DNA of 64,000 bases. Origin: an uncultured Bacteroidota bacterium (lineage in GTDB: Bacteria > Bacteroidota > Bacteroidia > Bacteroidales > VadinHA17). A program made the position numbers and the translations under genes. Below the pieces are notes generated by a model. It was not told the origin of the DNA. It saw only the letters and a program-made list of their open reading frames with translations, and made no database searches. The stretch covers positions 25,365 through 89,364 of the forward strand of contig CAIJYD010000106.1 of assembly GCA_903824785.1 (NCBI GenBank). Reading direction: 5' to 3'. This document shows, one piece after another, positions 18,002 through 26,292 of this stretch. How positions within the stretch are numbered: the stretch's first letter is position 1; each line of letters begins with the position of its first letter.

Positions 18002-20089
18002 CTATGTTTTGCTGCCAGGGAATGTAAAATGAAATACCGACCCCTTGCCATAAACACTTTCAACCCAGATAGCACCTCCGTGTTTTTCTGCAAGTTCTTT
18101 ACAAATCAATAATCCCAGACCTGTTCCTGTTTCTCCTTCTGTTCCGGTTGTTGTATTTATTTGCGAAATGTCGAACAGACCGGCTAATGTTTCATGTTTT
18201 ATCCCCAATCCATTGTCAGAAACCGAAATTGTAACATTTTTTGATTTTTGTTCTGCTGAAATATTTATGGCTCCATCCATATTAGTAAATTTTATTGCAT
18301 TCGAAACAAGATTACGGATAATAGTTTTCAGCATATCGGTATCAGCAAAGATTGTTGTCTCTTCCTTCACCAAAACGGATAAGACGATTCTCTTTGCCTC
18401 AGCCTCCGGGGTAAGAAATTTAATACAATCCAGACATGTCTCTTTCAGATTGAGGTTTTGCGGTCTGAATGGAATTTTTCCAAATTGCGATCTTGACCAG
18501 ATGAGGATGTCTTCCTGCAGATTATGTGCCTTAATTGCTGACTGATTAATGTGTTTCGCGATAACTTCAATTTCATCCTGATCATAAGTACGGATGTTTT
18601 CCTTTAACAATTCTGATAAGCCCAGAAGTGCATTGAAAGGGCTCCGCAAATCGTGACCGAGAATTGATAAAAAACGATCTTTGTCGGAATTGAGTTTCTG
18701 AAGTTCGAGGTTCTGGTTTTTAATCAACAGTTCAGCCCTTTTCCGCTCCGTGACATCAGTTGTAACGATAACACATTTGGCGTCAGGTAGTGATATCGGA
18801 GCTGCACTCACCTCCGTCCAGATTGTGTTTCCGTCGTCCTTCACTATTCCCACTTCAACATTACGTATAACTCTCTGTTCATCTATTGCGAGGGAGCTTG
18901 GAAATTCCGCGAACTTCATCGGCTTGTTATCCTGATTAATATATTTTCTATCCGTAAACAATCCGTTCTGCAAACTATCTTCCGATATTCCTAAGATATG
19001 AGACAAGGCCTTATTAGACTCGGAGATATTCCCTTTTTTATCAAGAATTGAAACACCCACCGGCAAAATTTCATAAAGTGTCCTCCACTTCTCTTCGCTC
19101 TCCATCAGAGCCTTTTCGGCCTGCTTGCGGAGAGTGATATCCTGCAACTGGGCTAAAGTGGCAAACGGAGTCCTTCCATCTGATTCAAAGATCAAGGTTG
19201 AATTCCACAACACGGTTCGTATTGTCCCATCTCGATGCCTTATTTCTATTTCAACTGCTTCTGACTTCATACCTGCCAGTGAGCTATTAATCAGATCCAT
19301 TGAATTTGCCACTGATGGTGGCGGAAAAAGAGCATTAAGTGATTCTCCTATGACTTCCGCCTCACTCCGGCCGGTTAGGAATTCAAAAGCGCGGTTTACA
19401 CGGGTTATGAGGAATCGCTTATTCCATATTATAATAGGCCCGTTGGCATTATCTATAATATTCTCAAGATATGAGTTTGTTTCGTGAAGGGCATCTTTGA
19501 GCTGAAGAAGTTTGCTGTTGGCAACAACTAATTCTGCCGCAGCATGCTTCCGTTCTGTGATATCAACCATAGTCAGAAAACATTGTTCTCCAATTCCTGT
19601 AACAATACCGGTAAGGATAACATAGATTGTATTTCCTTTTACCGAAAGAGCTACTTCACATATTTCGCTCCTTGTGCTGCTGAATATTTTTTCAAAAAAA
19701 AGATTAAAGATTGTTTTAAAATCATCCGCTACAAAAAGGCCAAACCTGCTCTTTTTGAGTCGCTGACGCTCTTTACAAAGCATCATTGCCCCCGTAAGAT
19801 TCAATTCAACAATATCACCTTCTCTTGAAAGCGTAAAAATTCCTGATGGTGCAAAGGCGTAAAGTTCGGTGTACTTCTTTGATGCAATAACTGCTTTTTC
19901 TTTTACCAGTTTAAGTTCTTCATTCTGTTTTCTTATTTCTTCAATGGAGGATTCCAGCACCTCAACTAATTTCAACCTGTTAGCAGCAAGAAAGAGCTCT
20001 TCACTTTGCATCCTAAGCTCTTCCTTGTACACATCCATTTCGTGTAAAAATTTCAGATTTTCTGATCCGGAGATATTTCCTTTTTTCAT
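18002..20089 (-). CDS. Soluble PAS-domain sensor histidine kinase
   Basis: I start at 20089 (MKKGNISGSENL), preceded by AAGGAACGA as ribosome binding site; a longer frame to 20143 lacks one. The 695-residue product has an N-terminal coiled coil, then three PAS units, each recognisable by its ending: MVDITERK, LQDITLRKQAE and TTDVTERKRAE. A HisKA segment follows with the phospho-acceptor in ILGHDLRSPFNALLG. The HATPase has the N box NLVSNAIKFTN, a G1 box SDNGLGIK and a G2 box GTGLGLLICKEL. There is no membrane segment, so it senses a cytosolic signal. No partner receiver is fused or adjacent except the LytTR regulator upstream. The repeat array at 20204-20253 sits 115 bp upstream. Confidence 0.88.
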   Translation of the reverse strand: MKKGNISGSENLKFLHEMDVYKEELRMQSEELFLAANRLKLVEVLESSIEEIRKQNEELKLVKEKAVIASKKYTELYAFAPSGIFTLSREGDIVELNLTGAMMLCKERQRLKKSRFGLFVADDFKTIFNLFFEKIFSSTRSEICEVALSVKGNTIYVILTGIVTGIGEQCFLTMVDITERKHAAAELVVANSKLLQLKDALHETNSYLENIIDNANGPIIIWNKRFLITRVNRAFEFLTGRSEAEVIGESLNALFPPPSVANSMDLINSSLAGMKSEAVEIEIRHRDGTIRTVLWNSTLIFESDGRTPFATLAQLQDITLRKQAEKALMESEEKWRTLYEILPVGVSILDKKGNISESNKALSHILGISEDSLQNGLFTDRKYINQDNKPMKFAEFPSSLAIDEQRVIRNVEVGIVKDDGNTIWTEVSAAPISLPDAKCVIVTTDVTERKRAELLIKNQNLELQKLNSDKDRFLSILGHDLRSPFNALLGLSELLKENIRTYDQDEIEVIAKHINQSAIKAHNLQEDILIWSRSQFGKIPFRPQNLNLKETCLDCIKFLTPEAEAKRIVLSVLVKEETTIFADTDMLKTIIRNLVSNAIKFTNMDGAINISAEQKSKNVTISVSDNGLGIKHETLAGLFDISQINTTTGTEGETGTGLGLLICKELAEKHGGAIWVESVYGKGSVFHFTFPGSKT

Positions 20090-20203
20090 TCGTTCCTTTT
20101 TAGATAATTTGCAGCGTATTATCGTTAGAAAAAGAGTAAACAAAAATTATTTAACCTTATAACATAAAGATAGAGGAATTATTATATTGTTAAAAAAAAT
20201 ATT

Positions 20204-20253
20204 TTATCGGGTTGATTTTGATGATTAACGGGGCCTGCCAGACAATTAACGGG
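20204..20253 (-). promoter_or_regulatory. Triple 21-bp direct-repeat array, candidate LytTR site 2
   Basis: TTATCGGG at 20204, TTAACGGG at 20225 and TTAACGGG at 20246 are spaced by exactly 21 bp. On the minus strand the two perfect copies read CCCGTTAAT, matching eight of nine positions of the LytTR half-site consensus. The array starts 13 bp past the LytS sensor stop codon and lies 115 bp upstream of the PAS kinase start. Confidence 0.6.
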
Positions 20254-20265
20254 AAAAGAGACTCC

Positions 20266-23200
20266 TCAAATTTCTATTTTTATCTGAACTTTCGTACCGG
20301 AGGGCAACCCGTTTTCGTCTAAAAGATCGATAGTTTCTGATTGAATGCCGAAAAGGGCCATCCTCTGGAATGTATTCTGAGAACCATGAGATTTATGCCC
20401 CCTTCTAGTAGCATTGTTTATCTCTTTTGACTTTGCCCGGCCGATACCATTATCTTCGACTAAACAATAAAGGCAGGAGTCACCTTCCGGTATTTCAAAG
20501 CGGATAACTAAATTCCCCTCCCTCTCCAGATGCCTTATGCCGTGAAGAATCGAATTTTCAACAAATGGCTGGATAAGCATCGGAGGCAGAAAGATCTCTT
20601 CAGTATCAATAGCGGAATCTGTTTCAACCAGATATGTAAGATTCAGAATACGACGTCCCTCAAGCCCCAGATAAGTTTTAAGGTATCTTATCTCTTCTGA
20701 AAGGGTTATGGTGTTTCTGGATGAGTTGTCGAGGGTCTGCCTGATAAGCAACGCAAACTCAGACATATAATCCAATGATGCTTTTGTATCTTGTAAAAGA
20801 ATATATTTCTGAATGGAATTAAAGGCATTAAAGATAAAATGGGGATTCATCTGAGCTTTTAATGCTCCCATTTTTAATTCGGATATTTTCCGTTCAGTTT
20901 CCGATTCTCTTTTTATTGCCCTGATCCGGACTTTCAGAACCAGGTAGATAATTGAGAATCCTGCCAATGAAGCCAGACTGATAAACCACCAGCTTTTCCA
21001 CCATGGTGGCATTATCCGGAAAGGATATTCAATTTCAGTAATATTACCCGGAGATGATATTAACCTGCCTCTGATTCTGAGTGTATATCTGCCATTATTG
21101 ATATATGAGAAAACAGCTTTTGGCTCCGCCGAAAAAGGAGTCCATTCCTTCATAATCCCATCGAGCTTATAACTGTATTGGGCCTTTGCAGGTTCAGCAT
21201 ATTGCAAAAGATGATAATAAAATGTCAATGTGTTCTTATTGTAAGGAAGCCGGAACCCACCTTCCGGAAGGCCGGTTCTGTTATCTGTTTTAAATTCTGA
21301 AGGCCATTGTGATTTGATATAATTTATTTCCAGATTGTCTATTATCAGTCTGTTTGTCTCACCCGAATTTTTAACCAGTTCATCGGGATTAATTTTAATC
21401 AGGTTATTCTCCGATATTACGAAGATGTTCCCGGCTGAATCAAGTATTGCCTTAAACGAGAGCTTGTCAATAAAACCATTTTCTTCATTGAAAAAGGAAA
21501 CCTCTCTCTTCCCGTTATTATAGAATTCCGGTAGATCAACCATATTCAAACCTTTGTTTGTGGCAAACCAGAGGCGGTTTTGACGATCAGTCAGAACCCA
21601 GCGGATATCCGTTCCTGTAATACCGTCCTGAGGTCCAATCTGGGAAATAACATTTGCAGAGTCATTCCTGACATTAATGAAATAGATGAAACCGGTATTT
21701 GTGCCGGCGATAAGATTGTTAAGGTAATCCTTTGTTAAAGCGGAGAAAGAGAGATCGGCTTTCTTTCCTAAATCACTAAATCTGGTAAGTTTGCCTGACT
21801 GGTATTTAAACAAGCCGTCAGTATTGTTGTATATCCAATGTATATCATTATCCTCCAGTTCTTTACAAATAGAAGCAAATGAAGCGTTTTTCCTTAACAG
21901 AAACCTATCCAATTCTCTGATACCCGGAATAGAATACCGCGACAACATATAATAAGTTATTACCAAAATAATTGAATCCTGTTCAATGAAGTATGGATAG
22001 CCTCTATCAATGGCCATAAGATCAATGCACTTTGTGCTGTTTAAATAAGAAATCCCGGCATTTGTCTTTATTAACAGGTTGCCGGAGCTATCCTCATAAA
22101 AATTATAATAATCGGTTATTCCGGTTTTAACCAATCTTGATAACTCCTCCGGTTTATAGAGCGACCCCGGGGGTAAGATCTTTCCTTTCAGGATGTAGGG
22201 ATTGGTATCTTTATAGATCCCTCTCCTGATAAGCATATTGTATTTTTCAAAACTACCTGATGGATCAGTATAAAAAGAATATTTTCTTTTTATAAAATCT
22301 CTGTATGTTTTTTGGATAACAGTTAATGAAATGGCAGACATCACAGAGTCGCGCTTAAAGATCCTGTTCCCGGCAGAGATCCACAGGTTTTCCTTTGAAT
22401 CCTTAAAAATGTCATGTATTAATGGCTTTTCAGGATTAATGTCCGAAGCAGAAGTGTATTCTATGCCTGACATTGAATACTGATAAATACCTTTATCCAT
22501 TGTCCCGATCCAGAGAACATTTTCTTCCTCATCAAAATATAAACACCAGCACTCCTGAGAATTCACCCCCAGTTTATCGCTGTAAAATTCAGCTTTATAA
22601 TTCCTTACTTTATAAATACCTCCCTTTGATTTGTTGTTACCGATATTCCCATCGTTCCATGAAGCCATCCAGAGGTTTTTATCGTTGTCTTCAGCAATAT
22701 CGAATACCTGTCCGACATTGTCATTGCAAATGATCGAATCTTTGGTAAAGAATTTCACACCTAAGATATGGTCTCCGATTATTGTATCGTTGCCCGATGA
22801 AATGAATGAACAGGTTGTCTGGTGCGAATGATAATGATACCGGTGATCTTTGGGAAGATAACTGAATACACCTGTTCTCGGATTGAAACTGATAAACTGT
22901 GGATTTTCATAATAGGTTAGGATGTAGATAACGCTGTCGCAATCGATAAAATCTGTGACCTGCATAAAATTACTCTTTGAAATTGCGGTATCCTGGAAAG
23001 ATGTAAATACAGAGTCTTTAAAAAAGGAAAATCCGAATTCTGTTCCGATAAGCATCCCATTATTCTTCGGTGAATATTCTATCTTTCTTACATTATCATT
23101 TACCAGTCCGTCGGCCGTGGAATAATTATGAAATGATTTACCATCAAATTTTGAGATCCCGTTTCCGTAGCAGGCAAGCCACAGATTCTTTTGATTATCT

Positions 23201-23472
23201 TCAGCAATTGACCAGATCTTGTTTCCCGGGAGCCCGTCGTTGAGTGTATAAACTTTATAATTAAAACCGTCAAACCGGCACAATCCTGCTTCCGTTCCGA
23301 ACCAATAATATCCCTGAGAGTCTTTAAAAATATCATAAACAGTATTCGAAGGAAGACCCTCATTGATTGTTAAATTCCTGACAAAATGCTTTTGTGAAAG
23401 GCCATTGAAATTAATAAATAATAAAATATTCAGGATTGTTGCAGCCCTTATGACAGAGAGATGCAGTTTCAT
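20266..23472 (-). CDS. LytS-type sensor kinase with reg_prop propeller domain
   Basis: A 1068-residue membrane sensor. A signal peptide (about 1-26) leads into a periplasmic double propeller of two-component-regulator repeats (EGLPSNTVYDIFKDSQGYYWFG is the first, split here by strands; others include DGLPGNKIWSIAEDNQKNLW). A Y_Y_Y domain follows (QYSYKLDGIMKEW to about residue 800), then one membrane helix WWFISLASLAGFSIIYLVL. The cytosolic part has the His_kinase motif MNPHFIFNAFNSIQ with His878 and a HATPase box VEDNGIGRAKS. It lacks a fused AraC regulator, unlike classical HTCS proteins. It should phosphorylate the LytTR regulator encoded 4 bp upstream in response to a periplasmic ligand, perhaps an oligosaccharide. 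Confidence 0.9.
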   Translation of the reverse strand: MKLHLSVIRAATILNILLFINFNGLSQKHFVRNLTINEGLPSNTVYDIFKDSQGYYWFGTEAGLCRFDGFNYKVYTLNDGLPGNKIWSIAEDNQKNLWLACYGNGISKFDGKSFHNYSTADGLVNDNVRKIEYSPKNNGMLIGTEFGFSFFKDSVFTSFQDTAISKSNFMQVTDFIDCDSVIYILTYYENPQFISFNPRTGVFSYLPKDHRYHYHSHQTTCSFISSGNDTIIGDHILGVKFFTKDSIICNDNVGQVFDIAEDNDKNLWMASWNDGNIGNNKSKGGIYKVRNYKAEFYSDKLGVNSQECWCLYFDEEENVLWIGTMDKGIYQYSMSGIEYTSASDINPEKPLIHDIFKDSKENLWISAGNRIFKRDSVMSAISLTVIQKTYRDFIKRKYSFYTDPSGSFEKYNMLIRRGIYKDTNPYILKGKILPPGSLYKPEELSRLVKTGITDYYNFYEDSSGNLLIKTNAGISYLNSTKCIDLMAIDRGYPYFIEQDSIILVITYYMLSRYSIPGIRELDRFLLRKNASFASICKELEDNDIHWIYNNTDGLFKYQSGKLTRFSDLGKKADLSFSALTKDYLNNLIAGTNTGFIYFINVRNDSANVISQIGPQDGITGTDIRWVLTDRQNRLWFATNKGLNMVDLPEFYNNGKREVSFFNEENGFIDKLSFKAILDSAGNIFVISENNLIKINPDELVKNSGETNRLIIDNLEINYIKSQWPSEFKTDNRTGLPEGGFRLPYNKNTLTFYYHLLQYAEPAKAQYSYKLDGIMKEWTPFSAEPKAVFSYINNGRYTLRIRGRLISSPGNITEIEYPFRIMPPWWKSWWFISLASLAGFSIIYLVLKVRIRAIKRESETERKISELKMGALKAQMNPHFIFNAFNSIQKYILLQDTKASLDYMSEFALLIRQTLDNSSRNTITLSEEIRYLKTYLGLEGRRILNLTYLVETDSAIDTEEIFLPPMLIQPFVENSILHGIRHLEREGNLVIRFEIPEGDSCLYCLVEDNGIGRAKSKEINNATRRGHKSHGSQNTFQRMALFGIQSETIDLLDENGLPSGTKVQIKIEI

Positions 23473-23476
23473 GAGT

Positions 23477-24229
23477 CTAAAGGTTTTTTAAAATATTTTC
23501 GAGTTCTGCAACTCTCCTTTTGGAAACTTCAACCACCTTGTCATTATCCAGCGATAGCTCATTTTTCATCCTGTCGAACCTTCTTACATGAGTCAGGTTT
23601 ACAAGAAATGACTTATGAGTTCTGAAAAATACTGCAACCGGCAATCTCTCTTCAATCTCTTTTAATGTAGATGCCACAGAAATGGATTTTCCGTCGAGAG
23701 TATAAATAACTGAATAATTACTGTCAGCTTTACAATAAAGGATAGAGCTGATTTTTAAGATGTTATATCCCTGATTTGCATTAAAAAGGATATTTTTATT
23801 CATATCAAGGTCAATAGAAAGATTATTGACAAAAGTGTCGATAAATAATTTTGAATAGCTGACATTATGCTTTTTGAACCTGTCAATGGTTTCTCCTAAT
23901 TGTTTATAATCAACAGGTTTTAGCAAATAATCGAGGGCAGCAAGTTTGAATGCAGTAAGAGCATATTCCTGATAAGCAGTTATGAAAACCACTTCAAAGT
24001 CAAGATTGTGCCCAAAATAATCGAAAAGTTTGATGCCGCTCTCATTAGGCATTTCAATATCGAGAAATACCATATCTGGTTTCAACGAATTTATTGACCT
24101 GACGGCTTCTTTTACGCTGGAAACTGAATCAATTATTTCAAGATCTTTATCATAAAACTGTTTTACAATAAGCCGGATTGATTCTCTGGCATCTGGTTCA
24201 TCATCAACAATAATTGCACGTATTTTCAT
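23477..24229 (-). CDS. LytTR-family response regulator
   Basis: A 250-residue regulator. The receiver domain (about 1-125) has the acid pocket IIVDDE (Asp9, Asp10), the phospho-acceptor Asp57 in VFLDIEMP, a conserved Thr/Ser region VFITAYQ and the lysine in LLKPVDY. The C-terminal half (about 150-248) is a LytTR DNA-binding domain: ILYCKADSNYSVIY, then FFRTHKSFLVNL and the terminal VSKRRVAELENIL. It is the first gene of the pair, with the sensor following after 4 bp. The 21-bp-spaced arrays at 17873-17922 and 20204-20253 are its likely targets. Confidence 0.92.
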   Translation of the reverse strand: MKIRAIIVDDEPDARESIRLIVKQFYDKDLEIIDSVSSVKEAVRSINSLKPDMVFLDIEMPNESGIKLFDYFGHNLDFEVVFITAYQEYALTAFKLAALDYLLKPVDYKQLGETIDRFKKHNVSYSKLFIDTFVNNLSIDLDMNKNILFNANQGYNILKISSILYCKADSNYSVIYTLDGKSISVASTLKEIEERLPVAVFFRTHKSFLVNLTHVRRFDRMKNELSLDNDKVVEVSKRRVAELENILKNL

Positions 24230-24409
24230 AAAAATTGCCCTTCCCCCCTTTTAATTCATAGCCTACGATCGCCAGCAAGTTACAGGTCCCCGAGCCCGGT
24301 ATTTTAAAGTCTGAGAAAACATAGTTGAGAAAATTAGCAAAAATTATCAAATGTTAATCTATAAAATACAATATAATTTCAAAGAATATGTTTTAATACA
24401 ATCTGTCAG

Positions 24410-24733
24410 AAAAACACAAAACACTCTTATGCAATAATTCTTTCAATAGCCATTGTGTTTATTATCGGGAGTTGTACAAAAAACTCTGTGGATACGAGCT
24501 CATTATATACCCACACCAGTGCAGATGTTACTGCAAATGCAACATTAACGGAGTTGCAACAGGGCAGAACCTTGTATATAAATAACGGTAACAGGTGTTA
24601 TGGGCTATACCCTCCTGAAAATTTTGCCGCGGCACAATGGAAAAGCATTTTAAGTGTGATGACCCGGAATACAAATATGTCACCTTCGGAAGTTAAGTTG
24701 GTTACCAAGTATGTTAGCAAGGGTAATCAATAA
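24410..24733 (+). pseudogene. Decayed cytochrome c-like lipoprotein
   Basis: The frame reads through a typical lipoprotein signal (hydrophobic SYAIILSIAIVFIIGSC with lipobox IGSC) but has no ATG in front of it. The only start, GTG at 24455, falls inside the signal and would leave just six residues before the Cys. The mature part looks like a small cytochrome c (GRTLYINNGNRCYGLYPPEN, then QW and MSPSEVKLVTKYV), yet the haem motif CxxCH is replaced by GNRCY. Each loss needs only one base change (TGT to GGT, CAT to TAT). I infer a former haem lipoprotein that has lost both its start and its haem site. A functional haem-free protein from a non-standard start is possible. Confidence 0.55.
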
Positions 24734-24922
24734 CGAGCAGAATATTTCTCAGGATCTGAGCTTCTCTGAAGCAGGCATACAATAAACCAGGAAGAGGAAT
24801 TACTGCCCCATTTTCTGAAATATATTAAAAAGAAGAGAGGATCATTATTTAGTTCTGGTTTGTATCCCTTATCTTTATCTGTTGATTCATTAATTATTAC
24901 AGAATAATTTAAAACTTTCATT

Positions 24923-25375
24923 ATGTCACTTGCCGAAAAAATTGCCAGCGATCTTATAATTGCCATGAAAGCAAAGGATAAAGTTTCTCTGGAGGCGATA
25001 AGGGCTGCGAAAACTGCCTTTGTACTTGCCCGGTCCGAAAAGGGTGCAGATGCTGTACTTTCTGCCGGGGATGAATTAAAAATCATTCAGAAGCTGGTCA
25101 AGCAAAGGAGGGAATCTGCAGCAATTTACAAGGAGCAGAACAGGCCAGATTTATATGAGAAAGAGATAACTGAAGCGGAAGTTCTTGAGAAATATCTCCC
25201 TGCAAAAATGGGTGATGATGAGCTGGTTCAGATTATTAAAGGCATTATTGAAAAAGTTGGTGCAAAATCAGTTGCTGATCTGGGGAAAGTTATGGGAGTT
25301 GCTTCAAAAGAGCTTGCAGGAAAAGCTGACGGGAAAGAGATCTCAGCCAAAGTTAAGGAGTTGCTTGGGGCATAA
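24923..25375 (+). CDS. yqeY: GatB/YqeY-domain protein
   Basis: A 150-residue cytosolic protein that matches the YqeY family over its full length: MSLAEKIASDLIIAMKAKD at the start, LKIIQKLVKQRRESA, the LEKYLPAKM hinge, then VGAKSVADLGKVMGV and GKEISAKVKELL at the end. The family shares the tail domain of the GatB amidotransferase subunit and probably binds tRNA, but its role is not established. It is the only housekeeping-type gene in the window and marks a likely boundary of the accessory regions. Confidence 0.9.
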   Translation: MSLAEKIASDLIIAMKAKDKVSLEAIRAAKTAFVLARSEKGADAVLSAGDELKIIQKLVKQRRESAAIYKEQNRPDLYEKEITEAEVLEKYLPAKMGDDELVQIIKGIIEKVGAKSVADLGKVMGVASKELAGKADGKEISAKVKELLGA

Positions 25376-25472
25376 CATCAAAAGAGTGGAAAATAATTAG
25401 GCTGATTAATTCCTAAACTTTAAATTAAGCATAATTTTTCAATTTTGAGGGTATCATTATTTTCAAGTTGTT

Positions 25473-25521
25473 CGTGGGTTGCACCCACGGTTAATCAGAT
25501 AGTGCCACATCGCGGCACTAT
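25473..25521. repeat. REP-like hairpins, left part
   Basis: Two compact stem-loops follow yqeY. CGTGGGT-TGC-ACCCACG (25473-25489) has a 7-bp stem with a 3-base loop. ATAGTGCC and GGCACTAT (25499-25521) form an 8-bp stem with a 7-base loop. With the hairpins at 25571-25590, 25624-25638, 25804-25818 and 25855-25867 they form one cluster of small hairpins. Confidence 0.6.
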
Positions 25522-25570
25522 TTATATTGAAATCAAACGCATCATTAGTGATTTTGATTTATCAATTCTC

Positions 25571-25590
25571 CATTCGCTGTAAGCGATATG
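25571..25590. repeat. REP-like hairpin
   Basis: CATTCGCTGTAAGCGATATG folds into a TCGCT/AGCGA stem with a GTA loop, extended by CAT/ATG past a one-base bulge. Confidence 0.5.
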
Positions 25591-25623
25591 GTTTTGTAGG
25601 AAATGAGTCCACAATAGTATATT

Positions 25624-25818
25624 TACCTCGTAGAGGTTTTACATATAGCCGTTCACAAATAGCAGATGTTTATTAGTACGTAGAAAATCAGGAATCCCAC
25701 CATAAAAAGAGAACTTTCCGTGAGGAATATATATACATTCTTACTAAAAATGAGATAGAATTTGACCAACAATATCTATTTGATTTTCGGAATGATTGCC
25801 TATAACCTCTACGAGGTA
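25624..25818. mobile_element. REP-bounded remnant of a RAYT/IS200-like element
   Basis: TACCTCGTAGAGGTT at 25624-25638 and its exact complement AACCTCTACGAGGTA at 25804-25818 are perfect 15-bp inverted repeats, each itself a hairpin with a 3-base loop. They bracket the transposase tail at 25650-25805. This is the arrangement of REP-associated tyrosine transposase (RAYT) units, here internally deleted. Confidence 0.55.
25650..25805 (+). pseudogene. C-terminal fragment of an IS200/IS605-type (RAYT) transposase
   Basis: Translating this frame gives SQIADVY, an in-frame TAG at 25674-25676, then YVENQESHHKKRTFREEY and EFDQQYLFDF, ending at TAA. The string NQESHHKKRTFREEY is the well-known tail of Y1 transposases of the IS200/RAYT group (NQExHHKKxTFxEEY). 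The TAG probably replaced a CAG glutamine. The catalytic HUH and Tyr parts are absent, so it cannot be active. Confidence 0.7.
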
Positions 25819-25854
25819 TATTGACGGATGTATTCTTGTTTCTACAATACGTAA

Positions 25855-25867
25855 AGTCCTACGGACT
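25855..25867. repeat. REP-like hairpin, right end
   Basis: AGTCC-TAC-GGACT, a 5-bp stem with a 3-base loop, closes the hairpin cluster that begins at 25473. Confidence 0.5.
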
Positions 25868-26292
25868 ATTCGCTTTTTATGCTATTGTTGGTTTACAATC
25901 TGACTTCTGAATTTTTGAACATTCCTTTGAACCAATCAATTAAAAAATGGAATATTCTACCGTACTAATTGTTTGAAGCTGGGAAAAGCAGGGGTGAGTT
26001 TTTTATCGGACTTTAGCCTGGTGCTTAACCTGAAAACAGAGTTAAATAGAAGTTTTTCTTCAAAAGGAGGGGGCGAGTTTTTTATCCGACTTTTATCTGG
26101 TGTTTAACTAAGTCCGGAAGCAATAGTTTCAGTTTTTTGTGTATCATTGTGCAAAGGGGTTATTTTGTTATAACGACTTTAAATATAGCTGAATAAGTTA
26201 TAAATAAAGAACAAAAACCCTTTTTATGAATAATTAAGGCTAATTTATTGAAATATATAGGTTTAGATAATAATTGAGTAAACGAATTAATA
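25868..26292. other. Spacer upstream of the sulfatase
   Basis: AT-rich DNA with no supported gene. Two short segments containing GAGTTTTTTATC-GGACTTT (about 25996-26015 and 26067-26088) resemble each other, followed by TGGTGTTTAAC or TGGTGCTTAAC, so a small local duplication is likely. The sulfatase promoter should be in the last 100 bp. Confidence 0.4.

Noticed and set aside
24242..24320. Possible tRNA in the GC-richer spacer before the cytochrome-like fragment
   Set aside because: No anticodon arm, T-arm sequence or CCA-like end could be formed on either strand.
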